Source: Paraphaeosphaeria minitans
Lineage: Eukaryota > Ascomycota > Dothideomycetes > Pleosporales > Didymosphaeriaceae
Direction: 5' to 3'
Assembly (NCBI GenBank): GCA_015832175.1
Contig: WJXW01000015.1
Location: 930,001 to 994,000, forward strand
DNA: 64,000 nucleotides
This document shows positions 1-11,164 of this stretch, piece by piece (the first letter of the stretch is position 1; each line of letters begins with the position of its first letter). The notes beneath the pieces are model-generated. The model ran no database searches and was not told where the DNA came from. It saw nothing but the letters and a program-made list of their open reading frames with translations. Both the position numbers and the translations under genes were made by a program.

Positions 1-2877
1 CTCTTCCAGTCCCTACACCCATATAGACCATACTCCCTGATACAGCTGAACAGGAAGGGCGGTACTCTGATGGTAGCCAAACTACGTTCTGCGAATTATA
101 CGTTATCCATGTTCCATCTGAGCCTAGTGCAGTGGTTTGGTACCGGGGGGATTCAGGCTCTTGGGTGGTGGTGATGTTTGATGATAGTGGTAGATCAAAA
201 TTAATAGCACCGATGTCGGTTAAAAGGACAGAGCTAGAAGCATTAAAAGACAAGGTCAGAAGTGAACGGCCGATGTCGAGCCTCTGCAGACACGCGCCGC
301 TGCCCGCGTCCCAGACCTTGACCGTCTTGTCGTGCGACGCCGACGCCAGCCGCCTCGGGTTCTTTGTCATCGGCGGCTTTGTAGAGATCCATAGCGGTAC
401 TTCCTTCTCGAACAACTTCCGGACTAAACTGAGCCTAGGGCTAAACAACAGTGCGGACACATATGCCTGAAGGGGGGCTGCCTCTATTGCCCCTTTGTGA
501 TACATAATAAATCGGCGCGCATCTTCTACCAGATTAAATAATGCAGGATTGCCTGTTTGTTTCTAGGTAATATTAGTCTTATGTCTATGCATAGCAGTAC
601 TTAAGACATTACATATATAAGAGCTTCAAGTTTTGCCATTGATGTTACTCCTTTTGGCATGCTCTTGCAAAGGCTCAGTGCCTCTAGCCAATAGAGGTAT
701 TTCTGTCATAGGAATTCGTCAATAATGCCTCCATCCTGCAGATCATCAAGATGTCCTGTAGTAGCGAGAGAACTGAAGTGCTGCAGATGGTCCACCCAGT
801 AAACAGAAGAGTAGCGTATCTTTCCCAGTGGATCTGGGTCTGGCATTACGACCCGCTCGATAGGATATCCAGGCGCGCCTAGGTTGTACATGTCTCGTTG
901 AAGTGAGTCGGACAAAACCTGGAGGGATCTGTAGAAAACTGCATAGTGCGCGTCTTCTATGCCCGACGGGAAGATAGTTTCAGCAGCCTTCTCGAACACA
1001 AGGTCTTTTGCGGACTGGTGCACAAAGTAGACAATGCTGTCTCGTGTGGTAAGAAAGGAGCCGCAGCGGCCAATAATGTCTTGCACGGATTCAGGATCAT
1101 CCGCCGCATCCTCGAATTGCTCCACAAGCGTAACCATCTCCTGTAGCGTGAGCGGCCGATATACAATAGCAGCCAAAGCTAGTATTTTCTTGCAAAGGTC
1201 GGCATCATCTGAGTCAACTAGGTGTTGCACCATCTGTTCGTACAGCGAGTCGAGTCCAGAGGGAAAGGCGCTTAGCTTCTTCCGGACATGCCGCTTTGGG
1301 ACGGCTTTGAGGCCCTGGCACACCAACGCCACCCAAAGGAAAGTGCCATTTGCGTTGGAAGATAAATGGTATCGCACTGCTTCCCTTGTTTCGGCATTGT
1401 ACTTATTGCTCTGCGATAGCTGGATCACTTTCTGCTGAATGAACACATCGACGGCGGTAGCCACAGACTCCGCGTTCAGCTCAATGCTCAGCCCTATTCC
1501 ATGCCCCACCGTCGAAAGCCGTTGCTCAATTTCTGGCCAGTTACGGCTAGATACGATCCACTTGACGCGGGACGATGTAGAAGATTGCTCGACAATAAAG
1601 TCTAAAAGCTTCTCGCGGTCTACCACACATTCGTCGAGCGCATCAACAATTAGGTGCGTGCGCCGTATACCAGGGTCTCGTAGAATGTTTGTGAAGATCT
1701 CACGTAGGGCAACCCATGCATTCGCGTCTTCGAAAAGCGCTTTGCCCGCATGGTCATGCTTTGCCTGGATATGAGAGACCAGCGAAGGCTGCTGGTCGAT
1801 AAGCAAGTACAACAAGCCACGCAGCACGGCTGTGGCACTGTTGATGCGCGAGTCTGTGGCCTGACAGAAAAAATAAGCAACAAGAGCGGTCCAAGCTGTG
1901 GACTCCTCTAACTCGTCGACAATGCCGCAGAGCAGCATTGACTTTCCCTTGCCAGGATCGCCCTTGATCCACAGCAGTCGGCTGTGCTGGTTTTCGCACC
2001 ATTGGCGAAATTCAGCATTTTGAAGTACCCAACGGTACGCGTCCTTCAACAAGCCGCCCTTGGTGTCTTCGATGCGCTTCTTGTCATCGCGGGGATCGGT
2101 GGGCCGCAAGTCTTGTAAGCAGTTTTGTAGGCAGCGCTTCCGCTTGTCAACCTCTTCCTGGAGCCGTCTCAACGCACTCTCGACTCCTTCATCGTAGTTG
2201 AGCATCATATCGACGTCGAAAACACCTAGAAGAGCGTACGCTCTATCGACTGCTTTCTTCGTCTCACGGCGCTCCATCCATGAGAATCGCTCATAGCCGC
2301 TGAAAGAAGAAAGACGTTCGCCTTGAAGCGCAGAAATCGGGATTCCAGTTATTTCGTGGATCTGCCGCTTCAACGATGTCTTGTCGCCAATCTTCTCCCA
2401 GTGCTGCGAGAAGAACTCGACCATACTAGGCGCAAGCAACTCTTGAAGCGTCCACCCGCGGCTGAACCACTCGCTCTTCCGGAACTCCAAATCCCATGTC
2501 GAGGGATCGGTCCCACACTCGTTATTTGGCGGAGCCTTATAGACATCCGATAGGTAAACATAGCACCGGGCTGCATCGCGGTACCAGCGAAACATGGAGT
2601 TGATAGCTTGCGAGAGTTCGGCATAGTTTTCCTTATCGATGCAGCACGTATCGACCCAGAAGTATTCTAGACCATCCTGAACAGCCTGTTCCGCGCAGAG
2701 CTGGATCTTTCTATAGCCAGCCTTATCCCTCCCTGTTCCATGTATTATATCTTCCAAGGTAACCTCTTCGTTAACTTGGCCCCATCTGTGAGAGAGTACG
2801 GCATAAGGAGGTATGGCCCTGTCAATGAAACGAGTGAGACTGTAATTATTCTCACTACGGCGTCGTAAAAGGCGCAT
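1..2877 (-). pseudogene. HET-NACHT-WD40 NLR (HET-E/HET-D-like), broken by a nonsense codon and WD40 loss
   Basis: The open frame 2877-706 gives an N-terminal HET domain (AVLSHRWG near residues 26-33, FWVDTCCID near 73-81, SRGWTLQELLAP near 139-150), then a NACHT NTPase with P-loop GDPGKGKS at 306-313 and Walker B-like LIVDALDE. It stops at a TGA (706-708), but the same frame continues past it with the conserved HET-E linker (KYLYWLEALSLCKSM). A 50-bp intron at 563-612 (GTAATG...CTAAT...TAG) then joins in frame to the usual ARRFIMYHKGAIE segment. After that only one partial WD40 repeat remains (LASASHDKTVKVWD, about 270-355), followed by the conserved C-terminal tail of the family, which runs off the left edge. 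Family members normally carry many WD40 repeats and act in non-self recognition and cell death. The stop is most simply CGA (Arg) to TGA. A truncated HET-NACHT protein might still be made. Confidence 0.88.
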
Positions 2878-3350
2878 ATTCGTGCGTAGAGCGGAGTGGG
2901 GAGCGGTAGGAGCAGGTTGCGGCGGGGTCTTGAGGTGGCAGCCTAGTCGAAACGAGCAACATCAATCGCTCGTCCGGCGACGACGCGAGTCCTGACGATT
3001 CAGATTAGCGTGCACCCTAAAAAGTCGCTACTAAGAAGTGTTAAGAAGCGCCGCACTTGTCTGTGCATAGTCTCGTTGCTAGTTGCAGTTGCTAGGAGGG
3101 TGCAAGTGGCCAGGCTGGGGAGAGCGGCTACGATAGTGTGGCCAGTGAAGAAGTTACATTAGTCAGCAAGCGCATGGGGAAGCTGGTTTCGCCAGGGCCA
3201 CGTGTGTAAGGCTCCATGCTTCTGATTACGCCAGTCTAGCTTCTACTACTCAATACATATGTGCCACTGGAGCTCTATAGGGAGCTGCTGCAATCCTCTC
3301 CTCCATCCCACCTCTTCCAATCGTCTGCATTTCCGCAGCTGTCGCGGGCT
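2878..3350. other. Intergenic, upstream of the NLR
   Basis: This is the sequence 5' of the divergent NLR start. I see no coding frame with recognisable content, and no clear promoter element can be assigned. Confidence 0.4.
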
Positions 3351-4205
3351 CTAACGAGGAGTCTCACCATTCCTATTGCGTTTCGCACGTCCTGCTATGG
3401 CTTCCTCTGTCTCCCTCCTTGCCCTCTTGCGCTTTGTATGAGATTTACCTTCATCTATGGTACCTTCAGCTGCCGCTATGTGTAAGTCTTCGACTGCCTG
3501 TGAGGCTTCTCCTGCGTCGGCTGATACTGTTGCCTCTAAAGACCCATCTGTCGTTGTCGCAGAGCGCTTCGGTTTTCGACCGCGTTTTCGCTTGCCTTTG
3601 GCTTCTGTAGCAGCCTTGTGCTCAGCACGCTTCGCTCGTGCAGCCTCGATATCCTCGTAGCTCATCACCCTTGCCTTGCCGAGTATTTCCGACTTAGTCT
3701 TCCGTCGAGGCTTGGCTTCATTGTTCATGTTCGACAGAAACTGTATATGGTCCTGGTCGAGGGCTTGCTGGGCAAAGGATGTCTGAGCGGCATTGGCAAG
3801 CTTTTGTAATAGCTTCTGATGGCGCCGTCTACTTGGCTCATCATGAAGATCTTGTCTGATCAGGGTAAGCAGGGACGAGAGAGCTTCCGACGAAACCGGG
3901 GTTATCGGGGTGTGAAGTACTCCATGTGATGGTACTTCATGCGATAGGCACGGTTTAATGCCTTCGCTGCGGACGGACAGCGGGACAAGTGGCTTGGCGA
4001 GACTCCTGAGTACCCTGTCTGGGTTGAAAGGAAACAAACCGACTTTGGCCCAACCGGCAAGAATGTTTTTCCTGCTCATGGCCGTCTCCCGAGCAGGGCT
4101 ATATAAAGAGGTGAAGTGCTCCTTTAGAACTACAGTTACCCCACTACGAACAGTCGTTCTACTTGGTCGCGGTGGGCTGCCTTCAGTGGCCCAAACACCG
4201 CAATG
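3351..4205 (-). pseudogene. Fot1/pogo-type transposase, C-terminal relic
   Basis: The minus strand encodes the C-terminal third of a fungal DDE_1 (pogo/Fot1) transposase. A block reading VFGPLKAAHRDQVERLF near 4130-4200 lies in a different frame from the following GVTVVLKEHFTSLYSP, AMSRKNILAGWAKVGLFPF and basic tail (FLSNMNNEAK, MSYEDIEAARAKRAEHK, KRKRGRKPK). At least one frameshift therefore separates them. The catalytic core is missing. The upstream side of the relic abuts the tandem-repeat tail of LINE A at 4206, so the LINE appears to have inserted into or next to this element. Confidence 0.8.
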
Positions 4206-5545
4206 TTGGTTGGTTGGTTGGTTGGTATTCATTTTTCGCCCATGGGACGGGGATCGAGTCCGCCATCTCGCCTCCCGAAGGGCATATGAGACGTGCTAAG
4301 CTATGGAATTACAGTGCCAACGCGCTACCTTAGAAAGCATTTCTTGCCTACGCGGGTATTGCTATCATTTCAAGCTACAGCTCCCCTTCCAGTTAGGAAG
4401 ACTGAGCCGTGTATGTACACCAGGGAGAGCCCCTTATATTCTGAGGCATCTTCATGCCGTTACAGTGGAAAAGAGCGCGAGAGAGTAAGAGGGAGAGGGT
4501 AGAGAGAGAGGCAGAAGGGGGGCAAGTGTCGCAGCCGTTGTGCTGCTGGGCCGAGTGCAGTAGAATTGTGCGCTGCTGGTGCAGGGGAGGGAGGACTACC
4601 GGGGACAAACCTTAGCATAGTACTGTGTGAGCTGGGTAAAGGCTTCAAAGCCCTCTGGATCTCCTATCAGCGCCGGAGTATACGCGAGGCCGTCAGCCCG
4701 GCTGGATGGTGGTACAGGTGGTCGAAGTGGCCAGCAGCGAAAGGCCCCGAGGGTCTTGCGGCAGAGCGCAAGGTGCTCTGGCGTCTTATCGCGTCCGCAT
4801 GAGCAGGTGAGGTTCGCGTTGCTGTGATGGAACTTCTGGTGGTACCAGGCAAAGTCCCCATGCATCGATCGGATGGAGAGGAGTCTAGCCAATGTGGCTC
4901 TTGGTAGGTCTAGTTCTCTTGGCCCGCGGCGTGGTGCGTAGTCCAAGTCCCAGCTTTTATACCATCTAGAGAGTTTCGTCTTCTTGTCTGACCACCAGAT
5001 CTGTTGCGTGCTACGCAGTGCTTTGCGAGCAACTGACTTGATGCCTGAGAGTGTGGGCACAGCAGCTTTCCCGGTTGGTGGCGATGGGTGCTGGGCTTCC
5101 TGATTAGCTAGTCTGTCAGCCGTCTCGTTCCCCTCGATACCCAGGTGTCCAGGGGCCCATTTGATAGAGACGTCGTGTGTCTCCATAGCGCCGTGGCATG
5201 CTAGGAAGGCCCATTGAGAGGTAGAGGGCGCGACGCCTCTAAGGCACCATATTACTGAAGTGCTGTCTATGCACATCCAGATTCGACGGGTGCTGAGCGC
5301 TGGTTGCCTTATAGTATGCTGGAGGCCTCTCCACGCTCCGATTGCCTCAGCGTCAAACACATGCGAGGTAGGATGAAGTGACCCGCGGCCGTGCTGTAGT
5401 TGCCTTCCGTTCTGATACACTGCGTAGCCGTAGGTGACCCGCTTTTCTCCTTCCTTTGTGTGCTGTTTAGAGCCATCTGAGAACTTTTGGGTCAAATGCC
5501 ACGCTCTTCCCGTAAACCACCCCTGGTGGAAAATACGTCGGGGAA
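4206..5545 (-). mobile_element. LINE A: 5'-truncated Tad-like non-LTR retrotransposon
   Basis: The coding part (about 5540 down to a stop at 4596) is the C-terminal RNase H domain and zinc-binding end of a non-LTR element. It shows the start FSDGSKQHTKEGEKRVTYGY, the mid motifs CIDSTSVIWCL and WAPGHLGIEGNETADRLAN, and a CCHC-like knuckle (CSCGRDKTPEHLALC). Endonuclease and reverse transcriptase are missing, as is usual for 5'-truncated copies. The 3' untranslated region runs to a tail of about five CCAA units (TTGG on the plus strand, 4206-4226), preceded by a hairpin with a C(TTCG)G loop at 4270-4283. The 5' end meets the 5' end of the oppositely oriented LINE B near 5545. Confidence 0.82.
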
Positions 5546-7010
5546 TAGATACCAAAAACAAGCGTTTCCCGTCGCCGCTCCAGCGCATCGCAGTGCAACT
5601 CGAATCGGTCGACCTCACGGAGATGGAAAGAATCGATCCATTCTGATACCCCCTTGGCAACAAGGGATAGAAGCACAGATCCTCGAGGGAGAAGAAGCAC
5701 AAAAATGGGCAGAGGACTCCGACGAGTTAAAAGTTTTTGTGGATGCCTCATACCGAGGGCACAACGCAGGAGTCGGGGTCTATCATTCGATCAGAAGCAG
5801 TGACAACTCGGTAGTCGAACACCGCGAGGCGGTAAAGATCGGGAAGAACGCTGGATACACATCCACCCATGTCGAACTCACTGCAATTCAAGCTGCACTG
5901 GAACTCATTTCAGCGATATGGTCACCCGACACGATCGCCCGATTTGGCAACAAGGCCAGAGAGCTCACGTATGTGATAGTGAGCGACAGTCAATCAGCGA
6001 TCAGAGCAGTGTCGCGCCCCTCTCGCCAAAGTGGCCAGGCGGTGATCCGACTGATTATAAACACCACAATGGAAATTAAAAGAAGGGGAGGCCCACATAT
6101 CCGCCTCCAATGGATCCCCGCTCACGCTATGGTAGTGGGAGACGAGATCGCAGATGAGCTGGCAAAGCAAGCAATCGAAGGGACCCTAGACCCTATTCCT
6201 GGGCTTACGTTGTCGGCAGCTCTCAAGAAGACTCTCATGCATACCGAAGATAAGCTCGAGAAACCGGTCGACATAGACACAGCACTTCCTGGAAAACATA
6301 CGAAAAGCATCTATGATCTACAAACCTACAAGAGAGCAGCAGTGCTATGCCAACTGCGCACAGGGAAATGCCGGTTAAACAGTTATCCGGCCAAGATAGG
6401 TGCTACCAATTCGGACAGATGCACCTGCCGGGGACGTCAGCCGGAAACGGTACGCCATTTCGTGTTCGAATGCCCGCTGTGGAAAGAAGAACGCAAAACG
6501 CTCCAGGAAGTCGCAGGCAACAGATGGGGAGATCTATCCTTCTTCCTAGGAGGTCGATCTGAACAGCGGCTTCCGTCCGGTGAGCTCTTGGACGGGAAAG
6601 CCGAATCCTGGAAACCAAATCTCGACGTAGTCAACCAGACCATTGAATATGCAATGGCCACCGGACGGTTATGCTAACCATAAACTCTGACCTTAGACAT
6701 TCCCCAGGAGACTCCCACAATATCTCCCGTTTGGACTCGAAGTCGACTGGCCGGTAACAAGAAAGCCGACGACCGGGAAATTGCTCTCGGAGGCGCAGTG
6801 CAGGTAGCGGTAAGGAGGATCTCTGGGTGAACACCTAGTGTTGGCAACAGTTGATACAGGAAGGTGAGGACGATGCGCGGTGGGCTCAGAATGAAACGTG
6901 GACTCGACGGAATTTCATTGGCCGGAAGGGACAGAAGTAGTTTAGGCAGCCTACGGGCCGAAAGGCACCCGAGTGGCGTAAGAATAAACCAAACCAAACC
7001 AAACCAAACT
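5546..7010 (+). mobile_element. LINE B: 5'-truncated non-LTR retrotransposon (RNase H end), mutated
   Basis: The frame starting near 5560 (FPSPLQRIAVQLESVDL...MERIDPF) stops at TGA 5644-5646 and continues one base out of frame as YPPWQQGIEAQI. It then runs open to 6677 as an RNase H domain (VFVDASYRGHNAGVGVY, HVELTAIQAALELI, VSDSQSAIRAV, QWIPAHAMVVGDEIADELAK) plus the zinc-binding C-terminus (CTCRGRQPETVRHFVFECP) and the conserved end WKPNLDVVNQTIEYA. So there is one nonsense change (TGG to TGA fits) and a 1-nt deletion. The 3' UTR ends with a GCC-GAAA-GGC hairpin (6957-6966) and a short (AAACC)n tail (6984-7009). It belongs to a lineage different from LINE A. Confidence 0.83.
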
Positions 7011-7699
7011 ATGAATAAGGCTGGAACGATTCAGAGTATCAAACATACCCCTAGGAACTAGATATATAAATTCCTTGGATAGTATAGAAAAACAACACAT
7101 TCTGTTCTAGATTTTCACTTACATTTTCGACCTGAGAAGGCTAAAATCTAACACTCCTCCTCTAAAAACGTTATGGCTGGAGCTCCACGTCCTGGCTCAG
7201 TTTCGTAGCGGTGAGCGTCCCAGAGAGGTAGTGCAGACGCCTCTAATCTCTCCTTTATGCGTGCTAAGAGCTTGCTGAGCGCTCCCTAGGTTATAGGAAG
7301 TTATTTGGCTAAGAAGTACTATGATGCTTCGCTCATTATTGCACCAACTGTGTATGCCTCTTCAGCTGGCAAAAGTTCGCGACGTAACGTATTATAGGTC
7401 TAAGAAAAAGTAGAGGGAGTCTTACGCAGCTTTCTACGCGTTAGAGGCATGTTGAATTAAAAGAATTGGGCATGATTTGGCAGAGTTATGGGCGCGTGGA
7501 GTAAGTGGGTTGGTGTTGACAATGGACCGCGGAGTGGTGTTCGGGGACTAGCGTGTACGCTATTCCTCAATTGTGACGAGCTCCTCGTATCCCTCTCTGT
7601 ATTGGTCTCAAAACCTCATTCCTCAGCCCATTCCTGTTGGACCTGCTAGTGGACTCCGTTGTGATTCTCCTTCCTGAGGACTACTATGTCTATGCGTGG
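7011..7699 (-). mobile_element. Copia-type LTR end and decayed flank
   Basis: On the minus strand a purine tract (about 7154-7163) is followed directly by TGTTAGATTTTAGCC..., the usual arrangement of polypurine tract plus LTR start. About 140 bp of the putative LTR survives down to 7011, where it is cut by the tail of LINE B. The rest up to 7699 contains no convincing domain; short minus-strand frames look like decayed coding sequence interrupted by stops. Confidence 0.4.
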
Positions 7700-9150
7700 T
7701 TAATTATCAGATGACGGATTTAGCCTCCCCGTTCTGCGTGCAAATTTGATGGTCGCGTAGACCACGTCTAGATTAGGTTTCCACTGGGTAATGGGATCGT
7801 CGGGGCTGGAGCCGTCCGGGTTCGTGTGTGGTGATCTTCCACCGAGCATGTAGGATAGGTCGCCATACCTGTCCCCCGCTTCTCTGATCATATCCTCACG
7901 GAGGTGTGCGTATCTTCGGCATTGTAACAGAAAGTGGCGCGTGTCCTCCTTGCCTTGGCCGCATTCACATTGGTCACCTCTATCTGCTCCTATTCTTGCT
8001 AGAAAAGCTCGGAGCTTCGAGTGGCCTGTCCGGAGCTGGGCTAATGTCCGCGCTTCTTCTCTTGTTAAGGTGTCGTAGAGCAGCCTCGCATGTGCTCCCG
8101 GAAGTGCTGTGTCTAGTTGTTTGAAGTGTCTTCCAGTCGTCCACTCTTTGATCGGCTTCGACATCGGTATTGCTCCCTTGAGTTTCGAGGCGCCTACTAA
8201 TCGGAATCTACATTGAAGTCCTGGCAAATTCAGTACCTCGCTACCGGGTTTCTTGGTGGCCCTCGCGGACTCGTTGGCAGCCACGCTCCCCGAAATGTCA
8301 GAAGGGGATGGGACCCATTCAAGCTGGACCCTCCGGCCTTCCCTATTACTGAGGGCTTGGGTGACGTGTGCGATTATTGACTGAGAGCAGGCTTCGGGAT
8401 CGCTTGAAGCGCAGACATGGAGTCCGAATATACTGTTGCGCCGGGCAGCGTTGGGATAGTCGTCAGTATGGCCTTAGCCCAGTCAACCGCTTCCTTGATG
8501 GCGTCCAGTTCCGCAATGTATATGTTCACCATGTCGGTGCTCCCTATTGTGCGTCTTTCTTGGGAGGCCGTTCTTTCGCCCTCCAAGATTACTACGCTGT
8601 ATCCCACCTTTTTGTTTCTCATAGACGCATCTGTGAACAGTTGTACTTCCCGGCCCTGCATGTCAATGCATCTGTTCTTGGCTCCCTCTCTGTCTGGACG
8701 GAAGCCTATTCTTTGCTTGTGAAGTCGTCCCCACGGCGATATAGCGAATCCATGGATAGTTTCCATGTCTGTGAGGGAGGGTATGAAGGACATTGCCATG
8801 TACATGGTCGGAGACTTGTACTGGGTCTTATGTCCGGCTCGCATCGCCCTCTTCAATGGTTTTCATAGTAGACTAGACTTGGGCAGAGTGTGAGCGTCCA
8901 CCCAGAATTTCGCTATTCTCCTCTTGAGTCGGCATGAGGTGGAGGGTAGGTACGCCTCTGCACACCCCGCTTCCTCTGAAACAGAGCGGAAACAATTCGT
9001 GACCGCCTTCGCATTTAGGCGTTGTATCGGTCCTAGTATGTGCCGCATCCAGGCAGATATCTCCTTATCCAGGTATTGGGGGAACCATGCTACCGCTGCG
9101 TAGTCGATGCTGGCGGTGACTGTAGCGCCGAAAAGCTGCCGGTTCTCACA
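7700..9150 (-). mobile_element. LINE C: reverse transcriptase end plus RNase H, mutated
   Basis: Read from 9150 downward, the fragment carries the end of a reverse transcriptase region (VTASIDYAAVAWFPQYLD, AKAVTNCFRSVS, RIAKFWVDAHTLP). An in-frame TGA at 8863-8865 (LL*KPLKRA; TGG to TGA fits) interrupts it. It continues as RNase H (FTDASMRNKKVGYSVVI, YIAELDAIKEAVDWAK, YSDSMSALQAI) to a stop near 8374, then resumes in another frame (QLEWVPSPSDISGSVAANE, zinc-like CECGQGKEDTRHFLLQC, WKPNLDVVYATIKFARR) to 7700. At least one nonsense change and one frameshift are present. Confidence 0.8.
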
Positions 9151-9151
9151 G

Positions 9152-9700
9152 TTAGGCAGTCAAGTAAGACAAAACGAGATGCGACACAGTCATTCCGCTT
9201 GCTGTTTCTAGGCGTTTTGTCGTTATCGCGTATCGGATTGTCGCGTTCACTGCCTCTATGCTCGGTGCCCATGTCTTCGCTGGATTTGTCTTTGCTCTCC
9301 CTCCAAGGTAGAATGAGAGGCTTCCCCTCAGCGTGTCTGATTGCTCTAGCATTTGTTCCCTAAGCGTGTCCCATCGCGCGCATCGGAAGAGGAAGTGCTC
9401 AGGTGTTTCCGTGTGGCCACAAGGACATGCCCTAGAATCCGCTGCTCTAATCTGGTAGAGATATGCGTTTAGCCGTATCATCCCTGTGCGTAGCTGTGCT
9501 AACACCGTCGCTTCTTGTCTGCTAAGGTTGTCGTATAACCTGCGGGTGTGTCGTCCTGGTAGTGCTGCATCTATCCGCTTGCTATATGCTCCTGTGCCGT
9601 CTGGCAGAGTCCTCTTTGCTTGTGCTTTTGCCATTGTCGTGTTGATAACGGTTGATTTAGCTTGAAACTGACGCACGGATGGCGTACTGCCCTCCTGCGT
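9152..9700 (-). mobile_element. LINE D: C-terminal fragment of another non-LTR element
   Basis: The minus-strand frame 9676-9152 encodes only the segment after RNase H: RIDAALPGRHTRRLYDNLS, the zinc-binding motif CPCGHTETPEHFLFRCARWD and the end WAPSIEAVNATIRYAITT. It lies in the same orientation as LINE C and ends two bases before the LINE C reverse transcriptase starts, so one element may have inserted into or beside the other. Its upstream side meets a pogo fragment on the opposite strand near 9705. Confidence 0.72.
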
Positions 9701-9705
9701 AGTCC

Positions 9706-10385
9706 TTTTTGCGTCAGTACTTAGCGGATCTGACTGGCGTAAACTAAATCGCCTTGTGCGATCTGCAGTAGAGGATCAAGGCAGAAAGGACGCGCAGAAG
9801 CTCAGCCGCTCACTCCACCACATCTCCGTTCAAAACGAGCTCCTTCGGCATGAAGTTAACGGGCTTAAGGAGGTGCTATTGGTTAAGAAGAAGCATAAGA
9901 AGAAGGGCAAGCCTCTTAACCTTCAGCAACGTCAAGAATACCATGGAGGTGTAGTTTTCTGGTCACCAAGGAAGGTCAGGGAGGCTCGTGTACGCCAGTC
10001 TGTGAAGGAACAAGAGGAGAAGGAGCAGAAACTTCAAAAAGTCGAGACAGCTGAGTTAAGGAAGGCAGCTAAGCTGTGCAAGGAAAAAATCGCAGCGGAG
10101 AAGCGTGTGACGCGGGAGGCAGCCAAGGTAGCCAGGGAGAAGGAGAGGGCTGAGAAGGCAGCAGAGCGCGCTCGCGAAAAGGAGGCTCGGGATGCAGCAA
10201 AAGCTTTGCAATCTGCCCGAAAGGGTAAGAGAAAGGCCCCGCAGCCATCTACACAGAGCGACAAGCGTCAGAAGCGTGTGGTGGACGCTGTAGCTACGAA
10301 GGAGGCCTCAGGTGCCGCATCAGCAGCTCCACCACAGACTACGCGATGGGGCCGTAACGTCACGCTTCCTAGTAAATATAGATAG
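9706..10385 (+). pseudogene. Fot1/pogo transposase C-terminal fragment (same family as the element at 27.1 kb)
   Basis: From about 9711 the plus strand reads SVLSGSDWRKLNRLVRSAV, then HHISVQNELLRHE, HGGVVFWSPRKVREAR, a long Lys/Glu/Ala coiled coil, and ends with WGRNVTLPSKYR at 10385. Each block has a counterpart in the transposase at 27209-29091 (SVLSASDWRKIERLLRSTV, HSISVQKQLLEHE, HGGAVFWSPARVQRAR, RTIRTPSRYL). It is therefore a 5'-truncated copy of the same family, without the DDE core. The coiled-coil frame is uninterrupted here, unlike in the longer copy. Confidence 0.82.
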
Positions 10386-11164
10386 CATAAATTTATCGCG
10401 GCTATCAGTTTACTGCTTCGCTAAATATCTTACGATAATATTTGTTGTGGGCGGCTCGAAAGCCTTAATTCTGCCTGGGCTGTTTTGGTGTTGAGTGGCG
10501 CATTGCGCGCACGGACACGGTAACTTATAGTGCAGAAGCTTACGGAGACGGTGGTGGCCCAGGGAAGGGAGAGTTCGCGCCAGTCCCAGAGTTAGCTTAT
10601 ATTACGTGATCAGCTTATTAAGTGCCGCTTGGCGCGGTGCATCGCTTAGAGTCATCCTGCCAACCACCCTCCACCTCGTCCCCACCTCGTCCATCTCCAT
10701 CTCCATCTCCCTCACCTTTTATTTCAGCCATCTTTGCCTCGTTCCTTTTCCTGCCTACCTGCTTCCCCGTCCTCTGTACGCGCCCTGCTGCATATCGTCG
10801 GTGCTCCAAGACCTCGTCCGCGTGCGTCGTTCCTTCCGTCCATCATCCTTGCGACTTCACAAGGCCTTTCGCCCAGTGCGTGCAACGTCGTCGGCTCCGG
10901 CCCACGTGTTGGCAATCTGGGTTGAGAGGGGTGGTTCGCGAAGAGTCGCGCGTTGGTTGGGCTCGCGGGGGTCGGCGATATTGTTGTGGGTGAGTGCGGT
11001 AGCGACGCTGGGACCCGACGACGACGGCCCGACGACAGCCCGACGACGACCGTTACGACGCCGAAGACGCCGGTGGGGTCAAGGTAGTGGCTGGAGAGAG
11101 CAGCGGGCTTCCTCGCAAGCTGCAGGGGACAGTGACAGACGACCTCAAATAGAATCGATTAACA
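10386..11164. other. Intergenic with pyrimidine-rich stretch
   Basis: There is no recognisable gene. A C/T-rich tract with CCATCT repeats at about 10660-10760 lies roughly 400 bp upstream of the gene starting at 11165 and could be part of its promoter or 5' leader, as pyrimidine-rich tracts often are in filamentous fungi. This is inference only. Confidence 0.35.

Noticed and set aside
132..470. Plus-strand open frame of 112 codons at the left edge
   Set aside because: The opposite strand reads as the end of the NLR (WD40 repeat and conserved tail), so the plus frame is a shadow.
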